The notes under the pieces: model-generated
Database searches by the model: none
Seen by the model: only the letters and a program-made list of their open reading frames with translations
What the model was told of the DNA's origin: nothing
Position numbers and translations under genes: made by a program
Shown here: positions 22,621 to 34,800 of the stretch, piece after piece
Layout: each line of letters begins with the position of its first letter
How positions within the stretch are numbered: position 1 is the first letter of the stretch
Source of the DNA: Carettochelys insculpta
Taxonomy: Eukaryota; Chordata; Testudines; Carettochelyidae
DNA length: 64,000 nt
NCBI RefSeq assembly: GCF_033958435.1
Contig: NC_134146.1
Coordinates: 30,436,001 to 30,500,000 of the forward strand
Reading direction: 5' to 3'

Positions 22621-22790
22621 TTACTGTGTGTTTCTCCATGTTACAGACTAACACTCTACAGAAATATGTATTTAAAAGCCCTTCATTAAAAGTCATGTTT
22701 GTATCCCGGTGGCTGTTAAAATAGTTAGAAATGATAAATTTTGTGTTGTAGTTAATCTGATAGAAAAAACAAAGAAACAAAAAAACCCTA

Positions 22791-22930
22791 AGAACTTACC
22801 CTGCCTAAATCAATGACAAGTGTAAAATACACCTAAGTGAGCATTTAATTTTGTATTGTATATAAAATATTGATAAATGCTCACTTAGGTGTATTTAACA
22901 CTTGTCATTGAGTTAGTCAGGGTAAGTTCT
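22791..22930. mobile_element. 140-bp palindromic MITE with TA target duplication
   Basis: Arms of 58 bp (22790-22847 and 22874-22931, counting one flanking base each) are inverted copies with three mismatches around a 26-bp AT-rich loop. The element ends are AGAACTTACC and GGTAAGTTCT, flanked by TA on both sides. A full-length hairpin with a TA duplication is typical of miniature Tc1/mariner derivatives. Such transcripts can fold into long hairpins. No coding capacity. Confidence 0.75.
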
Positions 22931-22932
22931 TA

Positions 22933-24261
22933 ATTTTTTCCTTCACTTTGATATGCAATTCCTTCCAAGAAATTCTGACCTCTGATAATGAGGTTAGAAT
23001 TAAAATTTGTGACTATCAAGGCGTGATCCGGTATAATTTTTCAGATAAGTGTCCATTTCTTAATTATAATGTAGTGCCTGTAATATTTGTAAAAGAAGAA
23101 TTTCTGTAAGACTTCAATTATATCTAAAGTCCTCAGTGAACTAAAGAATTTGGAAATTTAGCAAAATAATAATACAAACTGACTGCAGTAAAAGACAGGT
23201 GGAAAGAGAGCGTTGCGCACCTTTAGGCCAATATGTAATTTGTTATTTCTTTCTTTTTAAAGAATGAGATGACTTAAATATATACAAATGACAAAAACTG
23301 ACTCTGTTTTTAATTTTTTTAATTGATAAGCATTTTGGTAAAATCTTAAAATACTTTTTCTAGGAGCATAATATGCCAGCAATTACCTCTCCCTTCCAAC
23401 CCCTCCACCCCACAAAAGTCCCACTTGCTGTTTACTTTTCGGAGGAATCAAGCAGTATTTTAAAATAATAGGATACAAGTTGGTTTTTTTGCACAAAGGC
23501 AACAAAATTAGTTATGTATTTTTCTGTTGCTGGAAATTGCTATGTAAGAGGTAGGTGGTCTTGTTTAAATGAAAGCACGGAGATGGTCAGTTTTACTTGG
23601 GCTTATGTAAAGGATGTAGATTTTTTTTTCCCCAAAATTCAAACTCGAAAAACTAAATTTTATATTTGAAATTGAATAAAATGTACTTACCATGAAAACA
23701 TTAAGACTGCATGCAGTATTTTTGAAAATGCTTAATTGACTTCAAGGGATCATGAAAGCTTTATTTTTTTCATGAACTATTTTTCTTTTTAGTTTGCTTA
23801 GCATATAACTCACTTCATCACACACATATTTCAGTTATTATATACTTTCTTACCTGTACAGTTTTGATTACCTGATTTATTTTAACAGAAGTCCTTCACA
23901 TCACTTAATTGGTCTAAATTTGATCTCTGGCTAAAATAAGATATCTTGGTTACAACATCTAAATTTTCTTAATGTCAAAAGACTGTTGTACCTCCACAAC
24001 TGTGAAATTTCATTATTAATTCTTTATTTATCGTTAGACATATTTCTACCATTCACTTTCAGAACCTTTTTATCTCTAATATTAAGTATTGATCATTGAT
24101 TTTAGTATCTTATGGTTATTTGTAAAAAGTGGACAGTGTTCTAATATTGCATATAGAATAGAGGGGTGAACCTTAAGTAGAATAAAGAGTTATGAAATAG
24201 CAGACTCTGAATTAAAAAAAAGAAAAGTGGTTGTGCACCAAGCAGTAAGGGACTTGCATCA
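22933..24261. other. Unique AT-rich non-coding DNA
   Basis: No gene or repeat family was recognised. Several A/T homopolymer tracts are present. Confidence 0.4.
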
Positions 24262-24442
24262 CATCATAGAACTGGAAGGGACTTCAGGAGGTCGTCGAGT
24301 CCCGTCTCCTGCCCTCTTGGCAGGACCAAGCACCATCCTTTTTCTTAAAATCTGTTTTGCCCCAGGTCCATAAATGGCTCCCTCAAGGATTGATCTCTCA
24401 GCCCTGGGTTTAGCAGGCTCAAGCCACTGACTTATCCCTCCT
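24262..24442 (-). mobile_element. CR1-like LINE 3' tail fragment
   Basis: The plus strand reads TCATAGAACTGGAAGGGACT, then TCCTGCCCTCTTGGCAGGAC, and ends with CAGCCCTGGGTTTAGCAGGC and ACTGACTTATCCCTCC. This is the inverse of a CR1-type 3' untranslated tail as found scattered in sauropsid genomes. It is about 180 bp, with no ORF left and no duplication seen. Confidence 0.55.
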
Positions 24443-24519
24443 CATGTAAGTTTCTTGTCAATAGAAAGGATATTTGAGGGGAGAGTGTCAGATTTAGGAA
24501 AGCTCATTATCCAATTAAT

Positions 24520-24597
24520 AAAATTGTTAGTCTTTAAGGTCCTACAGGACTGCTTGTTCTTTTGTGATGCCACAAACTAACATGAGTACCCCTCAGA
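24520..24597 (+). mobile_element. Penelope-like element 3' tip
   Basis: TTGTTAGTCTTTAAGGTCCT, GGACTGCTTGTTCTTTTG and then ACAAACTAACATGAGTACCC match the end structure of the PLEs in this window (TTAGTCTTTAAAGTG, ACTGCTTTT). It is a heavily 5'-truncated insertion. Confidence 0.6.
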
Positions 24598-27500
24598 GAC
24601 CACACTTCATCCCATTTTCACTTCCATGTCCAACAAAAGCAATGAGTGTCCCAGCTTCATCAAACTGGCAATGCAGCATAAAACTTCAGTAGTGACTTCA
24701 GATGCTCCTGTATCAACAGATTGTAGTATAAGCCTGGTTGATTTTAGTAAGTTATTCTGCTTTAAAATTGTTGAGGTCGCTGTTTAGTTTTTTGCCTAAT
24801 TGTGAATGGGATTTTCAGACTGATATCAGATCTCTACAACTTGATACCAGAGTAATTCCTAATCTTTAATTTGTTCAGCCAATAAAAAGTATTTGACACA
24901 GTTTCCTAACAAGTTACATAATTTTTTTTTTTGCTAGCTGTCAATAGTATAGTGGAGATCAGGAAATGTGGGTTCTGTCTTTGGTTCTGGAAGAAGTGTG
25001 ATAGAGACAGGATAACACAAGCATATTGAATCTGAAAGGTATGTGTCTGAGTAGGTACCATGTTTGAGACCCGTGCTCTATTCCTGCCTCTGCAGACCTT
25101 GTATAACTTCTCTGTTAAATTATTTCTGAAAATCAGTTGACAGTTCATACTTGATGGGCTTGCAGAGCTGGAATTCATGGCTGCGATTCAATAATAAGCA
25201 TGGTGAGGTGCATGGGAATTCATGAGAATTTATAGAGAGGATACTTGAACTGGTCTCTGAGGTTTTGCACTGAGACACTATGTTGCATCATTGCTGTGAG
25301 TATTATTTGTTTAGCATATACTTTTTCAGTGATTAAAGAAGTTGTAAAGTGATGCCCATGATATTGTAGAGTCAGTCAGGAGAAATATGGTGCAAAACAC
25401 TGATTCCATAGTAGTTAAAAAGGTAAGATCATCAAGTGAAAAACTTCAAAAAGGGAGTCAGACGTTTTGGAACTTTTATTTTTTCTATATGGAATTTGCA
25501 CCAAAATGTCATGAAAAATTCAAATTATTCACAATTTACTTTTGGAGCTTTGATCTTTGCAGCAACATTCAGATTTTTTTATTAAGTATTAAAGCTTCTG
25601 TTAACTGGAAAATTCTACCTGCCAATCCAGGAGCAGGGAGAGAAAGGGGCAGAGAGCAAAGGGGGAGGTTTCCCTGGAGCCTGTTGTTTCAAAGGGGCCT
25701 GGAGCTCCAGCTGTCACTGCTGCTACTTTGGTCTGCACGGCTCAGGAGGGTGCAGGTGGGAAGGGTTCAGCTACCCAGTCTGGGCAATGCTAAAGATTCT
25801 CTGCTTTAGGCCCTGCCCCTTTTGGGGTCACAGAGCTGGGATCCCCTCCCACTTTGCCCTGAGGCTGGTGGTGGCTTTCAGCCCTGCTGCTTCTGACTCA
25901 ACTATGCACGTTGCAGCCAGCAACTCTGTAATTGCTGCAGAGAGAATTGATAACTTAAAAAGCATGATCATGCAGTCTACTGCATTATAGACTGAGTGAC
26001 TGCTGTTCGTTTTGATGATCTCAATCAGTTCATTTTGTGAACATTATTGTTTTCAATCAGTAAACATTTAACTATATTCAGGGATTTTTTTGTCCTACAG
26101 GCATTTGATTTAGAGAGAGATGGGAAAAAACCCGAGAGGTTTACCATATTCACTGTAAATTTAAAAGAAAATAGATTAGATGTTTTCCATTTTGAACAAA
26201 TAAGACTGCTGTTCAAGTGGGTCTGAAAATTCTGCCCTATTATTCTCTTGCACATTCATGTTTTACTTCTGATTCAGATAACTTTCCCTCCTAATCCAGT
26301 ATCTGTGCAGATTAGTATGGAAAAGATATGGTAAGAAAGCATTCCTTTTTAAAGGCAGGTAAAACACATTCATGTACATGGTGAGTACAATCATATATGG
26401 ATTATACATGTAGAAAAACCTTTTTTTTTGCCCTCACTGCATAAAGTAATTGGAATAGAAATCTTATGAACGTATGCGCTGCTTTTCACATAGCAATTTT
26501 CATATCAGACTTGTGATAGTTGTTCCTGCCAGGGAAAATATTAGTCAATAGAACCAACATCAAGAATTTCCCTTTGTTGGTCTGCCTTTACTTGATGCTG
26601 TGTTTTTGTAACATTACAGAAGAGTACCAATTTGATTACACTTTTATATCTTATTAACTCAAATAATGGATACAATAAAATGTAAAACTGTTCTAATTTT
26701 AAATATTTGCATTGAAGCCTGAATTCTTGTAAATGAAATGTGATTTATGTTTCTGCAGTATGTGTTTTTTTGTTGTTTACTACTTAGGTTATCTGTGTAA
26801 TTCTATTGGAACAGTTCATAAGCTTGATTTTGTTTAAGAGATATTGATATAAACTATTAGATGTTAAATCTTAAATTACAAAGAAACAATGAAGTCTGTT
26901 GAGAACTTGGCTTTCTCTGTCTGACAGAGAAGATCGTTTCCTGATACTTCTCTTTGTGATTACCAATTTGAATTAGACATAATACCCTAACATCACCTTG
27001 AATTTCCATCTGTCTAAGCCTGATGTTCTTAAGCATTTTGCATTTACCTAATGCTCTGGGCTATTTTCACTTAGCATGTATGGAAAACTGTGACTATCTT
27101 AAAACTGTAGATGATATGAATAACAATTGTTTGCTGATCTTACCCTCTATCTCCCTGGATAACCTGCAGTCTGCAAAGGCTGAATAAGTGGCAGATAGCT
27201 TTTGTCATCCCTTATCCGAGCTGTACACTTGTAAGGAAGAGCAGGGATAATCGCCTAAATCTAATTAGGGGTTAAAAGAGGCCATGACTGTGATGTGGCA
27301 GTGAGACACCTTACTGTATCAATCCTGTTTGCATTAGAAAAATAAGGTTGTCATATTGATTATTCAAATTAGCTTGTATTGGCCATGGCTCAATGGTCTG
27401 TACTGCAGCTGAAGGCCCCAGCTTTTCAGAGAAGACCTATGCTTGTAGCATAGATTATGTGGTGACTTGTTTGCTAATTTTGGGTTTTAAAACTAAAAGT

Positions 27501-28483
27501 CTGGGAGATTTTTCATTAGAATTTGGGGTTTAAGTGACCATCAAAAAAGTGAAGTAGAGCTTTTATGTGAGATTTTGTTGTTATGGCAAAGGGTTATTAA
27601 GTGAAGTACAGCTATGTTGTTTTTGATCTTTGGTTGAAGAAGTCAGTTAATGGATCTTGAAAGATTCTATTTATGCTCTAATAATCTAGTTGATGTTTAG
27701 CTCAGGTTCAAATGGGACTTAAAAAGAGCAAAATAATTTCACTCAGCTCTGTTCCACTTTCAAGAGGGGATGATTTCACTGATTATGACTTTCAGGAAAA
27801 TTCAGAAAACATTCCAGTTAGTGGGGTATTTTACCATTCTCAAAATATATTTTAATACTTGGATTTTTTTTTTTTTTGTCATTCAGCAGCAACACCTGCT
27901 AATATCTTGACATGGTATTAATGCTCCAGAGGAAAAAAACATTAATTTCAACCCTCTTCTTCAGGATACTGGTGGTGGTGATAGGAGACCCCAGTTACAG
28001 AAGGGGCAAAAAATCATGAACAACACCATCACTTTTTGAAGATTTTACTTTGTCATGATCTTGCTACAGCTTCATTTTTGTGTGGATGTTTTATGTGGCT
28101 GTTTGCACTAGGCCTTGGTGGATAGTGAGGGATAAAGGAAACCTAATGCTGGACCAAGAATTATAACATTGCACTGAAATATTTTTCTTGTGTTGAAACT
28201 TCTGTACTAAGTGTCTGCCTTGAACTGGTTTCATTAGTTTATCTACTGTGCAACTGTTCCAAACAGCACAGGATTATCTGTTCGAGTGCTAACTTTGTGG
28301 AAGCAGAGTTTAATCCAGCTAGCTTCCTGAAGTCCTGGGGAAGGGTCTTAAGATTTTTTTCCCTCTTCCCTCAGTTTTATAGCTGCTGAAGTGGGAAGTC
28401 CTTTGTGCTGAACAGAGGCATTCACCCTTGCTCTGCTCTTGAAGGGCAATCAGTTGGAGAAGTGCTTTAGCTGCCCTACTACT
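24598..28483. other. Repeat-poor non-coding DNA
   Basis: This 3.9-kb stretch has no recognised mobile element. A moderately GC-rich patch lies at 25640-25900. The 26880-27430 part has mixed composition without simple repeats and would be the first place to look for conserved non-coding sequence. No exons are supported. Confidence 0.4.
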
Positions 28484-28526
28484 AGTGCCATTTCTACTAC
28501 TGCTGCTGCTACTACTACTACTACTT
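28484..28526. repeat. (CTA)n-type microsatellite
   Basis: An imperfect CTA/CTG trinucleotide tract of about 40 bp. Confidence 0.8.
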
Positions 28527-28879
28527 AACCCTTGTACTCTGTATGGAGCTTAGGTCATCTACATGTCTTCTCTACATCACTCTATCTTGGGACAAAACTT
28601 CTAGCCGGCTCCAGGAGTACCCCAGTTGTTGTCCTTCAATCTCTATAGACCTTCTCCAGGTTGTCCAAGGTCATTGTCTTTTGCGTTTTTGTAGCCAGAC
28701 AAAGTCTCCCCCTTACAAGCCAGCTTGCTCGCTGCCCCCCCCCCCCCCCGAGGAGCACACAGGACACGGAAACGGCTGCTGACAGCACAGTCTTTGATGC
28801 CCTCATTGAGGCCCAGATGTGCTAGCTTATTGTGACCCTGAGAAGCAGAAAGTACAGATAGAAGGCTAACAGGCCAAAC
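28527..28879. other. Non-coding DNA with an 18-bp C tract
   Basis: It contains a poly(C) run at 28733-28750 and GC-richer sequence than the surroundings. It could be part of an old LINE 3' end or retroviral internal region next to the LTR, but I could not identify it. Confidence 0.3.
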
Positions 28880-29751
28880 TGTCAACAAGAGAGAGGGGGA
28901 ACTCTCAGGAAATCACCCCAGCTGGCATTGATGGATTTGATGCACACACACATACCATCCCCGAAGAGGAAATCTCCGCCCCCGCAAAAAGAATGTCCTG
29001 TACTCTCAAATTGCTTATCTCCTGTCTTACAAGTGCAAGTTAAGTAAGAAATGCCCTTGTAACCAACTGGTGTCACAAAAGACAGACCAGTATGATCTGG
29101 CACCTTAGATAAGAAAGAGAATACGTAACCCAAAAAGGGGTATAAAAGATGGGTCCAGCAGAACTCTAACTTTGAGTGCATTCCACCAACTACCTGCTGG
29201 TCGGGTCAGGTGATTGCCTCCCGAGGTCCACAACTGGGGACGCCCAACCTTGTATTCATCTTTCCGCGGAATTGAGTGACCGATCCGGCTTGGCTACGCT
29301 GGTATCGAGAGACGCAGAGAGGGTAAGATATACCCATGCTAGGTCTCCGGGTTTTTTTTGTGCACAGCTAAAGAATTAGAGCTCTGTAACTAGACGTCAT
29401 TGTATCAAGATATTGTGTTAGATGGTAACAGATATCTTTGTATTGGATTGTAACATAACTTGTTAACACCAGTACTTTGCTAGCATATAAGAAGTAGACA
29501 ATAGCCTTTTGTAACCACACACTTATAACTGTAGCTTAATAAACTTGTAACTAGTTAAGATCTAAGCCTGACCCTGTTATCCTTTTGCCACTGCAACACA
29601 GCCGGCACAACAAAAAGAACTTTAACCGTTTGGTTACTACAGCCTGGCCGTAGGTGACAGTGCTTGCAGCTCCCTGCTCTAACAGTAAAAACTGGGTTGT
29701 TTAGGACCCAGGGGAGTACCTCACCGCACATTACCCGGCCACCGGCTAACA
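28880..29751 (+). mobile_element. Endogenous-retrovirus-type LTR (probable solo LTR)
   Basis: The roughly 870-bp segment begins TGTCAACAAG and ends GGCTAACA (TGT...ACA). It contains a TATA-like GGGGTATAAAAGATGGG (about 29138-29154) and a polyadenylation signal AATAAA (about 29538) in the order expected of U3-R-U5 on the plus strand. No gag, pol or env sequence adjoins it. A GGCTAACAG motif occurs near the left border (28864-28872) and at the right border (29744-29752), so the exact ends and duplication are uncertain. The right side abuts the RTE LINE, which ends abruptly there. Assignment as an LTR rests on the promoter and poly(A) layout. Confidence 0.55.
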
Positions 29752-29752
29752 G

Positions 29753-31805
29753 TTTTCCTGTGGGTTCCATGTGAGATCTTGACAGACTACGCTGGATGAT
29801 AGTTTTCTGAGTGTGGTGTAGCCATCCCCACTTTCTTCTCTTGATTTCAATATCAAGTGGTTCTTGTCCTGCTCTGTTCTAAAGCTCCTCATTTGTGACA
29901 AAGTCTTGCCATTTGATGTGAGGGATGTACCTCAGGCATCTGTTTGTGAATATGTGTAGCTTGTTATTTGAAGACTTTTTAGTACGCCAGGTCTCGCATT
30001 CATACAAGAGCATACTCTTCATATTTGTGTTCAAGAACCACAGTTTAGTCTTCACAGATATTTGTGAACTCCATATGGGATGGAGAATCTTGAATGCAGC
30101 TGTTTGCTTTCCCTGTCCTGGCCTTGATATCCTTATACGTTCCTCCGTCTGTGCCCATAATACTCCCCAAGTAAATAAACTGCTCCACATCTTCCAGGTC
30201 ACCCCTCCCAGTGTGATGGTGATGTTCTTGGATGGGTTGATCCTCATTGTCTTGGTCTTTCCCTTGTTAAAGCTCAGTCCAGTCACTGAGGTAGTTTTGT
30301 CAAGTGTTGTGACCTTTTCTTTCATGCTTTCATATTGGTGTGAAAGGAGGGCGACATCATCAGCAAAATCAATGTCCTCTAGCTGTCTGAAAAGTGTCCA
30401 CTGAGTGGTCGTTGCTGGCCATCTGTTGTCCTGTTCATAATCCAGTCCATTGTGATCAAGAACAGGAAAGGTGACAATAGGTACAGTTGTCGCACTCCCG
30501 ACCAGTATGCTGAAAGATTCTGTCAAGACACCATTGTGAACAGCTTGACATGTCGATGGTTCATACATTGAATGAATCAAGTTAATAGTTTTGGATTGAA
30601 TGCCATGGTGTCGCAGCAGTTTCCACAAAGTGTTTCTATCAGTAGTCAAAGGCTTTTTCAATCTATGAAGGTTGTGTACAGGGACGAGTTCCACTCGAGC
30701 GACTGTTCTATGATCACTCTGAGAGTTGCTATTTGGTCAGTAAAGGATCTCTCACTTCGGGAGCTGGCCTGTTCTTCCCTGAGCTGTCTATTGACTTCTG
30801 TCTTCATTCTCTCCAAGAGTATCCTATTGAACACTTTTCCTGGAATAGACAGTAATGTGATGCTCCTCCAGTTCTTGCATACCTTCAGGTTGCCTTTCCT
30901 TTTAAGCTTGATGAGGTAGACATGTTTCCAGTCTTGTGCGATCTCTTCAGTGTCCCAGTTTTTTCCAAATAGATTATACATCATGTTGACTGATGACTTG
31001 CTACCTGCCGTGATTGCTTCTATGGGGATGTTGTCTGGATCAGGTGCTTTTCCACTTTTTAGGTGGGCAATGGCTTTTCTGATTTCTGCTTTTGTCGGTT
31101 TGCAGCAGTAAATTTGCAGGTGGTAACTCAGGAGGTTCCATGTGGGCAAGGTGGTTCAGTAGCTCTTCAAAGTGTTCCTTCCATCTACTGAGCTGCTCAC
31201 TTGGGTTTCTTAGCACATGCCCCTCCTTATCCTGTACTGGCTGACCCACTGTACACTGTGACCCAGCTAGCTTCCATGTGATGTTTATAGAGCTCTTTCA
31301 TGCTTCTCTGTCCTGCAGCTTGTTCAGCTTATTGTGCAAGGTTTTCCACAAAGTTCTTCTTGTCCCATTTTACAGCCTTTTTAGCTTCTTTGTTGGCTTC
31401 TGAATAGTCTCTGAGTTTCCACCTTGACTGCTCCTGTTTTGCTGCTGTTGACTACTGCTTTTCTGTCCTTTCATTCCTTCTCTTTTCTCAGAGTTTCTGC
31501 TGTGATCCATTCTTTGTGATGCCTTGTTCTCTTTCCCAATATTTTATCACAGGTTTATTTCCAGGCTGTTTTGGTGTGTTTCCAAATTTGTTCCATGGTA
31601 ACATCTTTTGGGATGAGGTTTGCTTCAAGTACATATCTGTTGGACAGCTCCAGTTGGAAACCAGCTCTTGCTTCTAAATCCTTCAGCTGCTCCATGTTGA
31701 ATCTCAATCCTGGATTGATCACTGTTGTGGTGTCCCTCTTGAGCTTGAACTTGAATTTTACCGTGGCGAGATGGTGCTCTGAACCTACATCTGCTCCTCC
31801 AGATT
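29753..31805 (-). pseudogene. RTE-clade LINE, decayed ORF2
   Basis: Reading the minus strand from 31805: the end of an apurinic endonuclease (GADVGSEHHLATVKF, with the SDHH-like motif at about 31770-31800), a linker (QLSRWKEHFEELLN, near 31200), then RT blocks. These are HLKSGKAPDPDNIPIEA (about 31030-31080), WRSITLLSIPGKVFNRILL, DQIATLRVIIEQSLEWNS and IDFADDVALLSH (catalytic FADD at about 30356-30367). The C-terminal blocks are MLLYECETWRTKK and CLRYIPHIKWQDF, then GWLHHT. These blocks are those of SR2-like RTE elements. The Q-G/LSPFLF palm block lies in a shifted frame at about 30440-30510, and stops occur elsewhere. The 5' end is truncated inside the endonuclease, and the 3' end stops at the LTR at 29752. 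Confidence 0.8.
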
Positions 31806-34800
31806 ATTAGTTTAAGAAAAAGTTAAGCCTCATCTTAGCTGGTCCTCTGTATTCTAGATGTAGCCTAGGGACAAACCCATAGTGGCTAGCTCTAGGGGTA
31901 CATTTTATGGAAAATTTTTGATACCTGCGCAACTCTTTATTTTTCTTTAATAATTAAGGATTATTACCAAGATGTATGACAATTTAAGACCTTTGGGTAC
32001 TCTTATCTGAGCTGTGCCCTCAAGGCCTTTTTAGCCACATTATCAATATAAGTGATTATAATTGTTTTGGGACTTGACTAATAATGCAGAATTGTTTTTG
32101 AGGGTAAGAGCACTAAGGAGGGAAATTGAGGTAGTTGGCCTAATTGGAAATCAACAACTTAGTTATCTATGTCCTCCATATGATTCCTTCCCGATGTCAG
32201 AACTCCATATGTTTTTTCAGGAACCCACTTGCTGCAATTTTTGGCTCTGATGTTTTAAAACATGTCCAATTTATTTTAAGACGCTATTCTCAGTCACCTG
32301 ATCTGTGGGTATTATATCTTGGTCACATATCATACTTTGGAGCTTTTTAACTACAGTTTTCAGTCCTTCATATTTTGATGAAATGTTGTCCATCTTGCCT
32401 TCATTAGATATTCACAGAATCCTCCTCCCCATCAAAGCTTTTAATAATCAAGTCCTGGTTTTAGCTGTTGTAGACCTTGGGTCTTGCAGCCTGTGACACT
32501 TTTGATGAGACACTTCCTATCATCTCTGCTTACTGTGAGGATACTTTGTCTGTGCCTGTCAGGGGTCAGCTCCTTGACTGCCAACCATACACAGCCTGCA
32601 CAGTTTTCTTTGTTTGCACACTCCAACTGATGACCCTCAGGGTGTCCTGAGAGAGTGCCCAGCCTCTGTTCCACTGGACTCTCATGGTATTTTACAGATA
32701 TGCTCTTCCCTTAGGGATAGGGCACCTCAACTTATAAGTTTCACCTCCAGATCACCACTCTGCTTGCTACATGGTACTTACATTTGCTTCTAGTGAAAAT
32801 AAGCTAAAGTTTGTTTAACAAAAGGTTGAGATTCAAGAAGAGTCAAGTAGAATTAATTGATTGTGAAGAATGCAATACTCAGTTTACGTATAACTAGAGA
32901 GGTATATAAACATCTCCTCCCTGAAACTTATCACCTTGTAACAACTGCTTCCAATTCAGACCTTTAGAGTTTATTTTTCAAAATATTATTCATACTTACT
33001 TACATTTTGCAACTTTTGTTACAAATAATATGAAACAAGCTTGCAGTAGTTTAGATGACACTTTTTGATGAACTAGACCCATGGGCACCCCTGTAATTCT
33101 ATGTACTCTGACTTAATGCCAATTGCATGAGTAAGTCCTTGGGTCTTACAGCTCTACTCGTATTATGCAAGGGTGAAGGATGTTCCTTTTAACCACAGGC
33201 AAAGCAAAAATATTTCTTAGAGTTATGCTGCCTGAACTACTGCTGTTTTGTTATTTCAAAATATAAACCAGCCTACGGGACTACAATGAGACATACAGAA
33301 AAAACTTTTCCAAATTGAACTTTTTATACCTCTTACTGTTATTTTATGAGATAGCAAAAGGACTTTAATATACAAAACTGGATCAAAGCCAAGGTACAAA
33401 CTGAATTGAAGTGGACTACCACCTTGTAAGGCGTAGAAGAACTTTACCATCTTCTAAGTTACATAGATCCTAAATACTGATAGAAATAACTTTCTTTAGC
33501 TTAGCTTCATGGCATGCAAATTGCATATTCTAAAACTTACAGCTCATCCTCAGGTTTCATGTTGGCTGTGATGAGTAACAATGTTAATCATGATTATAAT
33601 TTACTGACAAATGTCTACCTTCCTATGAATGTACTCATGCACTTACATAAAATTCTTTATACCTACAGAATTGTTTTTACTTTTTCATTAAGATAATATT
33701 TTATTGATAAAAGTTGCTCAGTAGTGGATAATTGGTTATCCTATATGCACTTCTGGATCTGGGTCATTATGAGCGTATTTTATCAGAAATGGCATCCTAC
33801 ACCCTCCTCTTTGCATTAGCATAATGTGGGGATGTTGTTTCGACCAGAAAAGGAAAAGAGCCCCTCCAAAAATTGGGAAGATGGAAGAGAGCACCTACTC
33901 TTTTCTTCTTCAGTTCTTCTTATCCATTGATGGGAAATATGGGACAAGTGGGAGCTAATTGACCCCTGTATGTCTCCACCTCCACTAATTTAAACTTTTT
34001 TTAGGAGTTCCTTGTTGCTTCAGCTGCCTCACCCTCCTTCCCTGTATTTGTAAAAATAGATGGCTTCTAGGATACTGTGGTTTTGACTGATTTACAGTAT
34101 CAGTATTTGGAAGTATCAGGAAGGACTTTTTGCCACTTGGTCAAATTGGTGTGGTCCTAGTGTGTTTTGATTTTTTTTTTTAACTTTCAGCATTGTGGTA
34201 GCATAGTTGGGATAAAGAAGAAAGAGATTTGAAAGTTGGATATTTATAGATTAATATAGGAATATTTAGTTTTGCTGAAGCTTGCAGCTGGTGTCCGGTG
34301 TAGATAAGTCTAAACGAGACCAAAAATTTTCACCCATGGAGCTTATGCCTGTAAGGAGAAGACTAAACTTGAAATTTTCATAGACTAAGGCGATCCCTGG
34401 AACCTTCTAGAAAATTCAGAAGCTGGCTGAATCCTGGTGCTGAGAGGTCTATTGCAAATTACTGGTTATATGGTGAAATTCCCATAACCCTACACTGGAC
34501 CCATGTAAATGTCTGGCAAGTGAGATGGAATAGGTATGCAGAGCCAGTGGCCATTTTAAGTTGATAAAGCTGTGGTTCACTGCTTAAAATACATCCCAGA
34601 GTCTCTCTGTATCCTCCAAGTTCTGAGCAAATACAGTCTATTATTTCTTCTAGGACTCTTACATTTTTTATGGAAACTCTGAATCCATCTCAAATTAATA
34701 TACACTTGGAGGGAAGGGAACAATTCTTGTGTCAAAGTGAAGGACCACATAATAAATTCATTTTATAGGTTTTTGTGTGTTCTGCAAAAACCGTAGTATG

